Origin: Eggerthellaceae bacterium
GTDB lineage: Bacteria > Actinomycetota > Coriobacteriia > Coriobacteriales > Eggerthellaceae
Length of the DNA stretch: 64,000 nucleotides
Reading direction: 5' to 3'
Assembly: GCA_009782605.1 (NCBI GenBank)
Contig: WRIR01000008.1
Span: 21,934-85,933, forward strand
The position numbers and the translations under genes are program-made. The notes under the pieces were generated by a model. The model did not search any database. It was not told the DNA's origin and saw only the letters and a list, made by a program, of their open reading frames with translations. Below are positions 9,667-22,500 of this stretch, one piece after another; positions within the stretch are counted from its first letter, which is position 1, and each line of letters opens with the position of its first letter.

Positions 9667-9742
9667 GGTGTGTCAAGGGGATCTTTCTATTGACGTATTT
9701 CTGTATCAAAATGAGTCAAGAGAAAGGCTCCCCTGGCACACC
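9667..9742. repeat. imperfect inverted repeat in the divergent amidohydrolase/menG intergenic region
   Basis: GGTGTGTCAAGGGGATCTTTCT versus AGAAAGGCTCCCCTGGCACACC. Confidence 0.75.
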
Positions 9743-9787
9743 GCCCCGACACACTGACACACCGACACACGCGCAGAAGGAGGAGCG

Positions 9788-10534
9788 GTGAGCATCGACA
9801 CGGCAACGGGGGAGGCGGCGCAGGCGGAGGTCTCGACCGAGCGCGTCTACGGGATATTCTCCGCAATCGCACGGAGATACGAGCTGTTCAACGCGGTATC
9901 CAGCATGGGGCTTTACCGGCGCTGGCTTGCCACCTTGGTCGAGCGCGCCCCGATAACCAACGAAAGCGACCTGCTCGACCTGGCGGGGGGCACCGGCGAC
10001 GTGAGCTTTGCCGCCGCCCGCATGAAACGGCCGCGCCATATCCAGCTGACCGACCTGGTCCCCGAGATGCTGGAGGTCGCGCGCGAGCACGAGCGCCAGG
10101 GGGCGGCACGCGGCGTCGCCGTCGACTTCGACGTCGTCGACGCGCAGGACATCCCCTATGCCGACAACAGCTACGACGTCGTGACCGTGGCCTACGGCAT
10201 CCGCAACATGCCCGACAGGGAGCGTGCCCTGCGCGAGATGCACCGCGTCTTGAAGCCAGGCGGGGGGCTCGCCTGCCTTGAGTTCTCAACCCCGGCCAAC
10301 CCCCTCGTGCGGGCCCTGCACGGCTTCTACCTGAGCACCGTTATCCCGTTCTTGGGCGGCCTCATCACCGGCGACCGCACAGGCTTCGTGTACCTGAAGG
10401 ATTCGATCCGGGCCTTTCCCCGCCAGGAAGACTTTGCCGCCATGATGGAGGATGCGGGGTTTCAGCAGGTGGAATGGGTGGACTGTTCCGCCGGCATCGC
10501 CGCCGTCCACACGGGGGTGAAGGGCGACGGATGA
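9788..10534 (+). CDS. menG: demethylmenaquinone methyltransferase
   Basis: UbiE/MenG motifs: VYGIFSAIARRYELFNAVSSMGLYRRW, LDLAGGTGDVSF, YGIRNMPDRERALREMHRVLKPGG; GTG start. Confidence 0.93.
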   Translation: MSIDTATGEAAQAEVSTERVYGIFSAIARRYELFNAVSSMGLYRRWLATLVERAPITNESDLLDLAGGTGDVSFAAARMKRPRHIQLTDLVPEMLEVAREHERQGAARGVAVDFDVVDAQDIPYADNSYDVVTVAYGIRNMPDRERALREMHRVLKPGGGLACLEFSTPANPLVRALHGFYLSTVIPFLGGLITGDRTGFVYLKDSIRAFPRQEDFAAMMEDAGFQQVEWVDCSAGIAAVHTGVKGDG

Positions 10535-10597
10535 GGGGCGGGGCCGGACGGCCCCGCCCCGGGGCGAACCAGGTTCGCCCCTGCAATGGCGTCGCTT

Positions 10598-13500
10598 CTA
10601 CGACGGTGCGCTTCCGAGGGCAGTGGTGGGGTCCCTCTTCAGCATGGCGGCTATCAGGGGAACGACAAGCTGCGCCAACACCAGAAGCGACAGGGGGATT
10701 GAATAGTTGTCCGTCGCCGCCATAGGCCCGGCGAAGTCTTGCGTGGTGAGCAGGATGACCAGGCCCTCGACGAAGGCGACTGCCGATATCAGCAACACGG
10801 GCGTGTTCGCGGAGAGGCCTATTCCCCCGCCGGCGCCCCTCGTCCCTGCCTTGCCGGGCCTGCTGCCGGCCTTGCCTGCCCTGCCCTGCTCCCAGGCATT
10901 GCGGCTTTTCTCGCGCTTCACCATGAGGGCAACGCGCTGTTCCGGGGTCATCTCTGCCCAGGCGTCCTTGTCGATGGGCTCCTCGTGGTACTCGGAGGCC
11001 CGGCTGCGGCGGCCGCGCAGGAACCCGGCAAGCGTGAGCAGGAGCAGCGCGCCGGAAAGGACAGCCGCCACGAGGTTGAAAAGCGACCAGGTGCTTTGCG
11101 GGGAGTCTCCTGACGGAGTGCTCCCGCCAGCCGCCTTGGCCGTCGGCCCGTAGGCGACGGGATCGGGGCCGGAGTCGGGCGCAGAGTCGCGGTCGGGGTC
11201 GCGCCCATCCGCCTCCCCTTCCCTGTCGTCGGCATCATCCGCGCTCCCCGCCGCAGCCGCAGGGGCTTCCGATGCGGGGGCGGCGGGCACGGTGACGTAG
11301 ACCGGTATGGTGGTCGGCGGGGTGCTGTTCGAGCCGCCCGAGGGCGGGATGTTCACCGTCGGCGGGTTGACGACGACCGATGGCGGGTTGACGATGACCG
11401 TCGGCGGCTGCTGGGGCTCGGGCGCCGGCGGGTCGGCGTTCTTCTCCCACTGGGCGTAGACGGCCATGTCGGAAACGACCGGCGTGGAGGCCAGGAACTG
11501 CAGGCCGCCGCCGGGAGCGGCCGCCCAGTGCGTGAAGGTGTAGCCGGAACGTATCGGCGAGCTCGGAAGGTAGCTCAGGGTCGCCGCGGGCTCCTGCACA
11601 TAGATGGTGGCCGGACCGGTAAGGTAGCCTCCGTTGGCGTCGAAGGTCACCGCACAGCGCTTGAGCGGCGCGGTCACAGTTGCGGTGATCGAGGCCTTCA
11701 AGGTGGGGTCGGCGGCCACCGCTATCTGCGGGCGGTACTGGCCGGCGACGTTGGTGTAGCCGTTGGAGCTGACCGCGACCGTGGCGGGCGTCCCGTCATA
11801 GCTGGCGGCCTGAGCGCCGGACTTCGCCGCGATCTGCCCGGACTTGTCGGCCAGGTCGACCTCGGCGTAATCGATCGTGAAATCGCGCGCGGCAAGGACG
11901 TAGTCCTTCCCGTAGAAGAAGGAGCCGTCGTCGATGATGACCGCGCGGGCCGCGGAGGTCGTCGCCGGGGTGCCGTCGGGGTTGGTGATGAAGGGGTCGG
12001 CAACCGTGTAGACGACCTGATAGACGCCGGCCTTCGAAGAGTCGATCAGCGGCATCGCGCCGGTGCCGGAAGCACCCGTGATGACCACGTCCTTCAACCC
12101 GAGCTCGGGGCTCTCGGCGTCGACGACACCGACCCCCCGGAGCAGCTGGTCGCGCGTCAGGGTGACCGGCGTGGAGGTTGCGGCCAAAACAAGCGGGCCG
12201 TCGAGGGTGATGACCGGCATCGTGCCCCGGTCGACGGTGAAGCTCACCGTCACGGACACGCCGCCCACCCCCTGTGGGACGAAGGTGACGTCGTATGCGC
12301 CCATCGCCTGCCTGATTCCGTTGAAGGAGACGTCCACGCCATGGTCTGACAGGGAGCCCGCAGGCGTGACCTTGAAGCCGCGGGCCGCGGCCAAGGTGGC
12401 CAGGGTGGCCTTGGCGACCATGTCGTCCCTGTTCGCCAGGCTGCCGGCCTGCGCCCAGGTGAGCGGCACGTGGTTGGCGGCCACGATGTAGCGGTTGGTA
12501 TCGGCGGGGTCGGCGGTATTGGCGTCATGGACCGTGCCGTCCTCGTCGGGCGTGTTGGATATCGCCTTCCGGTCGAGGACCTGAGCCCGGATGTCCTTCG
12601 TCGGGAGGGGCGTGGACGCAGCTTCCTGCATCCCGCCCGGCACTCCGATAACGACAGGCCCGTAGGACCCCTCCTGGGGCCCGAGCCCTGCCCGGTCCTT
12701 GACGCTGGGGGCGACGTGCTCGATGCCGGTGACCATGCCCTGCGCATCGCGCACGAGGCGGACGGCATCGGCCTTGCCAAGCCCCAGTATGAGGCTGTCA
12801 AGCGGCGAGGCGGCCCTGACTTCGTCGGCAGTCGTGACGAAACTCCAGGCCTTCACGGCCCAGTCGCCAGAGAAGGCCCAGTCGCCCACGAGCACGTAGC
12901 CGACGGCGCTCGTCGAGTTGCCCTCTGTGTCGGTGACGGTATAGCCCAGCTTGTAGACACCCTCTGTCGAGGTGTCGACCGCGCCGGTGCGGGACAGGGC
13001 GAGCGGCGGCGCGGCATTGCCGTCCTCGGCATCCCCGTAGGCGACGCCGCCCCAGTAGTCGGCCTCGGTGAAGCTGCTGTTCAGGCCTGCCTGCCTCAGT
13101 TCGGGGACCGTGATCCAGGGATGATGCCCGTTGGAAACCGTGACGTTGACCTGGACGGATGCCGTGTGGTCCTCGTTGACCCAGAAGGTGGCCGGGATAA
13201 CGGTCGGGTAGCCCGCGGCACCCTCGGCAAGGAAGCTCGCCGTCTTGAAGCCGCCGTCGTCGGCGAGCGCCGGCGTGCCGCCCAAGGAGAGGCCCTGGTC
13301 GGCTCGCAGGTAGCTCTGAGCGTTCGCGCGGGAGACGAAGGCGCTGCCATAGGCCGTGCCGCTCTGCGCCTGCAGCACGCGGGCATCGGCCAGGTTGATG
13401 CGGAAGTGGCGTGCGGATATCGCGTAGGTGGCCCCGTTGCCCACCTCGGTCCCTTCGGGCAGCACCTTGGCGGTGACGGTACGCGTGAGGTTGGGCGAGG

Positions 13501-16500
13501 CGACGATCCCGATGATGGGGGCGTAGTCTGCGGCCACATCCTTGTAGCCCGCCACGTCAGCGACACGCATCGCCGTTGGCGTGCCGTCCGACCTCCAGGC
13601 CAAGGCACCTGAAAGCGCAAGTATCTGGCTTTCGTAGGGCTGGGCCACGTCGGATGCCTTGATGGCGAAGGAGCTCGCCTTCAGGATGAACTCGGGGGTG
13701 TAGTCGATCGAGCCGTCGTTGACGACGACCGCGCGGTCGACGCTGACCCTGTTGCCATCGGAGTCGGTCACCGCATAGGTGACCCGCGTGACAGAGGCGG
13801 CGTTCAGCGGGATCGCAGGCAGCACCTCGGCACCACTCGCATCCGGGTTGATGACGACCCAGCCGGTGATGTTGCCGTCGTCCTCGTCATGGGCTGTGAC
13901 GCCGGCCATCAGCTGTGCACGGGAAAGGCTTCCGGCGGCCGTCGGGCTCCAGGCGACCTCAAGGGGCGTGGGCACCGCGGCGATGGTGGGCATGCTGCCT
14001 TCGCCCACCTGGACGCGCAGGACGATACTCGCCTGGTTGGCGGGCTCGGCGACGGTCACCGAATAGGTGCCGGTCGCCGCGGTGAAACCCCCGCGGCTGA
14101 GCACGGTCGGGTCGAAGGGCTCGACTGCGCCTTCCGGCGTGGTTTTCAGGCCCCCCGCGCCGAGCGCCGCCAAAAGGGCCTTGTCGACGTCCGGGGCGTC
14201 CAGGATGGCCTGGGCCTCGGAATAGCGCAGCATGATGTGGTCGCCGTACACGTAGTAGTTGTCGCGGTCCGGGTCGTCCGGGCCGCTCCCCAAGACGCCG
14301 GCGTCAAGCACGGTGCCCGTGACGTCCTTGGTGATGAAGCCCGCAGGAGCGTCTTGGCCGCGCACGGTGATGCGGTAGGTACCCGCAGCCGGACCGTAGC
14401 CGCCCGCGCTCTGCACTGAGAGCTCGGTGGAGGACATCGGGAAGCCCGTCTCGCCGTTGTAGAGGGCGGCACCCGACTTGCCCAGTATCTCGCTGTTGAG
14501 GTTTGCGGGGTTCGTGGTGACATCGACAAGCCTGGTCACAAAGGAGCTCGCCCGCAAAACCCGCCCGTTGCCGGGCACGTAGCGCCCGTCGTTGACGATC
14601 ACGACACGGGTCGGCAGCACCCGCGGGTGGTTGAAGTCGGTGTCGATGACATCGTAGGTGAGGCGGTACATGCCGACCTTGGCCACATCGACGTCGCCCG
14701 TCGCGGGGTCGGCCTCGTAGGTGACCCAGCCGGTGATGACGCCGTCCTCGTCGTCAACGGCGCTCACGCCGTGCATGGCATGGTACTCGCCCGCAAGGAG
14801 GCTCCCCACCGGCCGGCTCGCCGCGTCGCCGACCCAGACCTCAAGGGGGGTGGGCACGGTGATCGTCGGCATACCCCCCTGGGAGACGGTGCCGGTGACG
14901 GCTACGCCCTGCTCGGCGAGGTCAATGCCATCGATGCGGAAGGTGATGGGCGTGTAGCTGCCGAGCGCCGCCCGGAAGTTCGCCGTGTTGACCAGGAGCG
15001 GCGTGCGCTCCGGCATGTCCGCGACCAGCCCTATGACGCGCACCTTGGCGGCGTCGATGAAACCTTGCGGGGCGCCTTCGAGGATCGCCTGGGCGTCCAC
15101 GAGGTTCACCGTGAAGCTGCTCGCGGCGATGGCGTAGTTGGCATCCTTGCCGCCCGGGTCGACGATGTCGGCATCGGTGACGTGCGCGGTAACGGTCGTG
15201 GCTGCGGGGCGCCCGGACACCCTCCAGGTTATCGGGTAGTCGCCGGCCGCAGCCGCGGCCGTATAGCCCGCCGGTGCCCCCGCCCAGTTCACGGTCAGGC
15301 GCTCGCCGGCGAAGGTGAAGGCCTCGGCATAGGACAGGCTGCGCGCCTGGCCCTCGCTGCCCTCGATGTCGGCGCTGCGGGCAACGAAGTCGCGTGCGCC
15401 GATGATGATGTCGTTCTCTTTGTCTATGAGGTAGCGCCCGTCGGTGACGACGACGGCACGCGACTTGGCGGCGGTGTTGCCGTCGGAGTCGGTGACGCTG
15501 TAGGCGACCCGCCACACGCCGACGTTGTGCCGGTCGAGCGCGACGTTGCCGGCAACCGCGACCGCGGTCCCGTCCAGGAGGGGGCCGTCCTCGGCGTCCA
15601 CGACGCTCATGGCACGTTTGAGGTCGGCGTCGGTGAGCGGCACGGGCGCGGCCGTCTGCTCGAAGACGAGCGGGTCTTCCGTGAACTCGATGACGGGGGC
15701 CAGGCCTTGGTCTATCTGGAAGGTGACGTGCGCCTGTACCTGGGGCTGGCCCTGGGGCGTGAAGACCACCTCGTAGGCGCCGCCGGCCTTGACCGGGTGG
15801 GCGGCGTCGCCTACCTCGTTGCTCAAGACGTCGACGCCCCAGTCCTCCATCGTCGCGGCAACCGCCCAGGACGCGGCGCGGGCGCGGTCGATGAGCAGGG
15901 CCTTGGCGCTGTTGCCCAGGCCGGCGAAGCCCGAAGCCTCGGCAAGGGCGAGGGTGGCGTTCGAGGCGGCCACGACGTAGCGCGCGGTGCCGTCCGTGCC
16001 CTCGCCGATGTCGTCGCCGTCGACGACCAGGCCGGTGACGCTGCGGGCGGGCGACCCGCCGTACAGGGGCTCGGCGGAGGCCAGGCCGACCACGATGGGC
16101 GCATAGGCGCCCGGCGCCTTCGAGTAGCCGGCCTTGTCGGCGACGGCGAGCAGGTAGTCGACCGGGATGGGGAGCAGGGCCTCCTCGGCATGGCTGCCGG
16201 TCGCGATGCGCCACGCGTGCGCCCGGGACGCCGCCAGCACCTCGGCGTCGGTGCCCGCCACGTCCTTGGCCAGCACGACGAAGTCGAGCGCCTCGACGGC
16301 ATAGTCGCCGTCGACGGCGTAGCGCCCGTCGTTGACCAGCACCTTGGTGGCCCGCACGACGGTGTTGTGGTCGGAGTCGGTGACGCTGTAGGCGACCTCC
16401 TGGAAGCCGGCCCTCGTGAAGTCGAGGGGGCTGGCCGCCTCGACGAAGCCGCCGGACCCGTCGAGGCTGCCCCAGGCAAGCAGGTGGGTGACGTCGCCGT

Positions 16501-19500
16501 CCTCGGAGTCGGTGGCCGAGACGCTGTCTGCGGCCGTGCGCTCCGGCCCCCAGACGTAGTCCCATGCGCTTGCCAGGACGGTGCCTGCCGGCTGGGCGGC
16601 CGCGTCCCCGGTCCAGACGGTGCGGATGGGCGGCAGGTGTATCGCGGGATGGTTGCCGTTCGAGACGGCGACCCCTATCCAGGCGAAGGCGTCCCGGTCC
16701 TCGTCGACCCAGAACTTGACGGGGACGACGGTCGGGTAGCCCGGGGCGCCTTCCGCCAGGAAGGCAGCCGCCGCGAAGCCGCCGTCGTCGGCCAGGGCCG
16801 GGGTGCCGCCGGGCGCGAGGCCGGCGTCGGCGCGCTGGTAGCTCGTCGCCTCGGCCCGCACCAGGAAGCTGCGGGCATAGTCCGCGGTGCCCGCAGCCCC
16901 CTGCAGGGCAAGCGCGTCGGTGATGTTGATGCGGAAGTCCTTGGCAGTGATGGCGTAGAGGTCGCCGTTGCCCCCGCTCGCGCCCTCGGCCAGCACCTTG
17001 GCGGTAATCGTCTTGGTCAGGGCGGCGTTTTCCTTGATGGCTATCGTGAGATGGTAGTCGCGTGCCGCCGCAGACATCGACACCGAGTCGGCGACGACGG
17101 CCGTTGCCGGCTCGCCCTGGGATGTCCAGGCCCGGGCCGCCGACCTGTCTAAGATCAGCTCGTCGATGTCCCGGGCTGCGGCGACGTCCCTCGACGGAAT
17201 GACGAAGGAGCTCGCCTGCAGGATGTAGTCGGGGGTATAGACCGCCGAGCCGTCGTTGACGATGACCGCGCGGGTGTCGAAGGACGTGTTGTTGTCGGAG
17301 TCGGTGACGCTGTAGGTGACCTGCGTCACCGAGAAGGCCTTGAGCGGTATGACGGGCATCTGCTCGGCGCCGTCGGCATCCGGGTTGATGCGGACCTCGC
17401 CGGTCAGCGGGCCGTCTTCCGTATCCCCCGCCGTCACGCCGCTCATCAGCTGCTCGCGGGTGACCGTGCCTGCTGTATGCGGGTCGAAGGGGATGTTGAG
17501 CGGCTTGGGCTCGGCCCTGACCCAGGGCGGCGCACCCTCGCTCACCTGGATGGTCAGGGCGATGGACACCGTGCCTTCGGAATCGGCCACAACAGCCGAA
17601 TAGGTGCCCCGCGCGGCCATGAAGCCACCGTCGCTGGCAAGGGTCGCGGGAAGGGTGGAAAGCGAGCCTGTGGGCGTGGCCTTGCGCACTCCGGCGCCCA
17701 GCGCCTCCAGCAGGGCTGCGGCCGGGTCGCCTGCAGCCAGGATGTCCTCGGCCTCGCCTATGCGCAGCGTGATGTCGTTGCCGAAGACGTAGAAGCTGTC
17801 CTTGTCCGGGTCGTTAGGGCCCGAGGCGATGGTCCCGGCATCGACCACCTCGCCGGTGATGGCGCGGTCGAGGTAGCCGCTGGGGGCATCCTGCCCCCGG
17901 ACGATGATGGGGTAGGAGCCCGCCTCGGCCCGGTAGTTCCCGCTGGCATAGACGGAGATGGCGGTCGAGGATATCCGGCCCCCGCTCTGGCCGTCGTACA
18001 GGGCGGCGGCAGACTTGGAGAGGATGTCCTGGTCGAAGGGCGGCACAACGTCCTTGAGCAGGGTCACGAAGGAGTTCGCGGCAAGGATGCGGCCTCCCAC
18101 CGCATAGCGCCCGTCATTGACGACCACCACGCGGTCGCGGTCGACGGTGTTGTTGTCGCGATCGGTGACCCGGTAGGAGACCATGTAGCGCCCCACCCGG
18201 GCAAGGTCCACCGGCCCGGTCGACGCGTCGGGGGAGGCCACGACCGCAGATATCAGGTCGCCGTCCTCGTCGTCGGCCGCCGCGACGCCGTAGAGGTCGC
18301 CCGCGACTGCGGCGTACTCGGCCGCCGTGATGGCAGCGGCAGGCTTGAGGCCCGGCTCGCCTATCCACACCTCGACCGGGGTCATGACGTCGAGCAGGGG
18401 CACGGAGCCCTGGGAGACCGTGCCCTCGACCGTCACGCTCTGGGTGGTCGCCGGGATGGTGTCGATGCGGAAGGTGACCGCATAGACCCCCAGCTCGTCG
18501 GTGAAGCCCCCCGAGGTCACCAGGAGCGCGTCGAGTGCGGCGGCATCCGGCACAAGCGGGATGACCCGGGCGGAGGCGGCGTCGACATAGCTCGCCGGGC
18601 TGCCCATGAGTATCTGGTACGCCTCTGCGAGGTTTGCCCGGAAATGGGAGGCCGCGATGGCATAGCTGGAGTCCTTGGTGCCCATGTCCACCACGTCGGC
18701 GTCGACCACCCGCGCGGTGACGTCCTTGGTGGTGGTGCGTCCCTCGGCCTTCCACGAGACCGGGTAGGAGCCTGCCGGGGCGTTTGCCGCATAGCCCGCT
18801 GGCGTGCCTGTCCAGGACACGGAAAGCGGCGCACCGGAGAGGTCGAAGGCCTCAGCGTACGAGAGGCTTTTCGCCTGGCCCTCGCTGCCGTCCACGCAAC
18901 CGACGCCGAAGCGCTTGACGACGAAGTCGCGTGCGCCGATGATGATGTCGTTCTCTTTGTCTATGAGGTAGCGCCCGTCGGTGACGACGACGGCACGCGA
19001 CTTGGCGGCGGTGTTGCCGTCGGAGTCGGTGACGCTGTAGGCGACCCGCCACACGCCGACGTTGTGCCGGTCGAGCGCGACGTTGCCGGCAACCGCGACC
19101 GCGGTCCCGTCCAGGAGGGGGCCGTCCTCGGCGTCCACGACGCTCATGGCACGTTTGAGGTCGGCGTCGGTGAGCGGCACGGGCGCGGCCGTCTGCTCGA
19201 AGACGAGCGGGTCTTCCGTGAACTCGATGACGGGGGCCAGGCCTTGGTCTATCTGGAAGGTGACGTGCGCCTGTACCTGGGGCTGGCCCTGGGGCGTGAA
19301 GACCACCTCGTAGGCGCCGCCGGCCTTGACCGGGTGGGCGGCGTCGCCTACCTCGTTGCTCAAGACGTCGACGCCCCAGTCCTCCATCGTCGCGGCAACC
19401 GCCCAGGACGCGGCGCGGGCGCGGTCGATGAGCAGGGCCTTGGCGCTGTTGCCCAGGCCGGCGAAGCCCGAAGCCTCGGCAAGGGCGAGGGTGGCGTTCG

Positions 19501-22500
19501 AGGCGGCCACGACGTAGCGCGCGGTGCCGTCCGTGCCCTCGCCGATGTCGTCGCCGTCGACGACCAGGCCGGTGACGCTGCGGGCGGGCGACCCGCCGTA
19601 CAGGGGCTCGGCGGAGGCCAGGCCGACCACGATGGGCGCATAGGCGCCCGGCGCCTTCGAGTAGCCGGCCTTGTCGGCGACGGCGAGCAGGTAGTCGACC
19701 GGGATGGGGAGCAGGGCCTCCTCGGCATGGCTGCCGGTCGCGATGCGCCACGCGTGCGCCCGGGACGCCGCCAGCACCTCGGCGTCGGTGCCCGCCACGT
19801 CCTTGGCCAGCACGACGAAGTCGAGCGCCTCGACGGCATAGTCGCCGTCGACGGCGTAGCGCCCGTCGTTGACCAGCACCTTGGTGGCCCGCACGACGGT
19901 GTTGTGGTCGGAGTCGGTGACGCTGTAGGCGACCTCCTGGAAGCCGGCCCTCGTGAAGTCGAGGGGGCTGGCCGCCTCGACGAAGCCGCCGGACCCGTCG
20001 AGGCTGCCCCAGGCAAGCAGGTGGGTGACGTCGCCGTCCTCGGAGTCGGTGGCCGAGACGCTGTCTGCGGCCGTGCGCTCCGGCCCCCAGACGTAGTCCC
20101 ATGCGCTTGCCAGGACGGTGCCTGCCGGCTGGGCGGCCGCGTCCCCGGTCCAGACGGTGCGGATGGGCGGCAGGTGTATCGCGGGATGGTTGCCGTTCGA
20201 GACGGCGACCCCTATCCAGGCGAAGGCGTCCCGGTCCTCGTCGACCCAGAACTTGACGGGGACGACGGTCGGGTAGCCCGGGGCGCCTTCCGCCAGGAAG
20301 GCAGCCGCCGCGAAGCCGCCGTCGTCGGCCAGGGCCGGGGTGCCGCCGGGCGCGAGGCCGGCGTCGGCGCGCTGGTAGCTCGTCGCCTCGGCCCGCACCA
20401 GGAAGCTGCGGGCATAGTCCGCGGTGCCCGCAGCCCCCTGCAGGGCAAGCGCGTCGGTGATGTTGATGCGGAAGTCCTTGGCAGTGATGGCGTAGAGGTC
20501 GCCGTTGCCCCCGCTCGCGCCCTCGGGCAGCACCCTGCCGACGATGGGCTTCGCCGAGTCGAAGCCCGCGACCGCGATGTCGAAGCGGTAGTCGCCCGGC
20601 AGGGCATCGCGCCCATAGCCGGATGCCGCGAAGCCCGCGACCTGGAGCATTCCCGCAGGCACGGGGGTGCCGGCCGCATGGTTCGCATCGCCGAGGTAGT
20701 AGGCGCTTGCCTGGGAGAGCTCCAGCACCTCGGCCTCGCTGCCCCTCACGTCGCCGTATGCGACGAGGAAGCCCTTGGCGCCGAGGATGATTCCTGCGGC
20801 AGTATCGACCATGAAGCTGCCGTCGTCGATGACGAGGGCGCGGGTGGCGTTCTCGGCCGCCATGCCGTCGGAGTCGGTGACGCTGTAGGTGACCGAGTAC
20901 ACGCCGGGGGTGGCGGTATGGAGGCTCGTCACGGCACCGCCGTTGACGGTATAGGTGGCCTGCGCGGTGATGTCGCCGTCCTGGTCGTCCCAGGCCAGCA
21001 TCTGGCCGCGCACCTCGTCGGCAGTGAGCTCATGGGCGGTTTCGCCCCGGTCGAAGGGGATGATGAGCGGGTCTTGCTGGAAGGTGATCACCGGAGGCGT
21101 GCCGTAGAGCGTGTAGGCAACGGCGACCGTGATGTCCTCGAAGCCCTTGATGGCGAACACGACCTCGTAGTCCCTTCCCGATATGCCGCCGGCAGCCGGG
21201 ATGTCGTTCTTGACGACCACGGCCCCGGCATCTCCCAGGGAGGCGAGGGCGCCGCCGGGGAGGCCCAGGGCGGTGGCGGTGTCCATGAGCTGCCAGGCCT
21301 GGGCCTGGGACCTGTTGACGAGCTTGAGCTGGGCCGCGTTGCCCATGCCTGCGTAGTCGGCGGCGTCGGCGACCGAGATGGTCGCGTTGTCGGCGGCAAT
21401 GCTGTAGCGGACGGCGCTGCCCGCGTCGTCCTTGTCGGCGAGCTCGTGGCACCCGGTCACGACCGCGTCTACGGTCGACTCAAGCGTAGTGGCCGGACCG
21501 CCCGCAGGGGCTGCAACGCCCAGGGTCACCGGGTAGGCGCCTTCCGCGCAACCGGGCCGGTAGCTGCCGGCGCTCTTGAGGGCGACGCCCACCGCGACCA
21601 TGCCGCCGGGCTCGGCGGCATCGACCAGCCACGCCCGGGCACGGGAGTCGCCCACAACGGCGGTAGCACCGGCATCGACGTCGGCAGCCTTCTTCACGAA
21701 GCTCGTGGCGTCAAGCAGGTAGTTACCGTCGCTCACGAAGGTGCCGACCGCCACCACGCCCGTCGCGGTGGTGGCATTGCCGTCGGCGTTGGCAACCGAA
21801 TACACAACCGGGTACACCCCGACCTTTGCCAGGTCGACCGCACTGGCGTCGATGGCGACCAGCCCGGTGATGTCAAGGCCGTTCTCGGCCGAGAGCGCGG
21901 TGACGTAGTCGGCCGGGTTGTAGGCGCCCGGCAGAATGGCGCTCGCCGGCTTGCGGGCTGCGTCCCCCAGCCAGACGAGGACCGGGGAGCCCACCATGAG
22001 CACGGGCAGCTCGCCCTCGACGACGATGGCCTGGACGGTCACCCAGCGGCCCTCGTCCGGGCTGGCGCCCGAGCCCAGCACCTTGAAGGTCACCGGGTAG
22101 CTCTGCCCGGCAACCGGGTCGGCCGGTATCCCCACGACGTGGACCTCGACCATGTCGGGGCTGAATGCGTCGCCCAAATCGGCACGCGCCTTGGCGCCCG
22201 CCATCATGATGAGCGTGTCGTTGCACTCGCCGCTCGGCCCTGCCATCAGGCTGGCAGCGTTCTTGGCCGTGATAGAGAAGTCGTTCGCGCCGATATAGGG
22301 CCGCGCCTCCATGAAGGGGAGCACGGTTATATGGCCGGTGCTGTAGATGCCCGGGTCGGCGGTTGCGGCATACCGGACGCGGTAGTCCTCGCCCTGGGGG
22401 TGCGCCATGCTGAAGGCCGCCCTGTCCAGATAGTAGCCCGGCTCCCCCCAGGGCGGGACGGCCTCCACCACGGACAGGCCGGTGCTTCCCGGCCAGGCGG

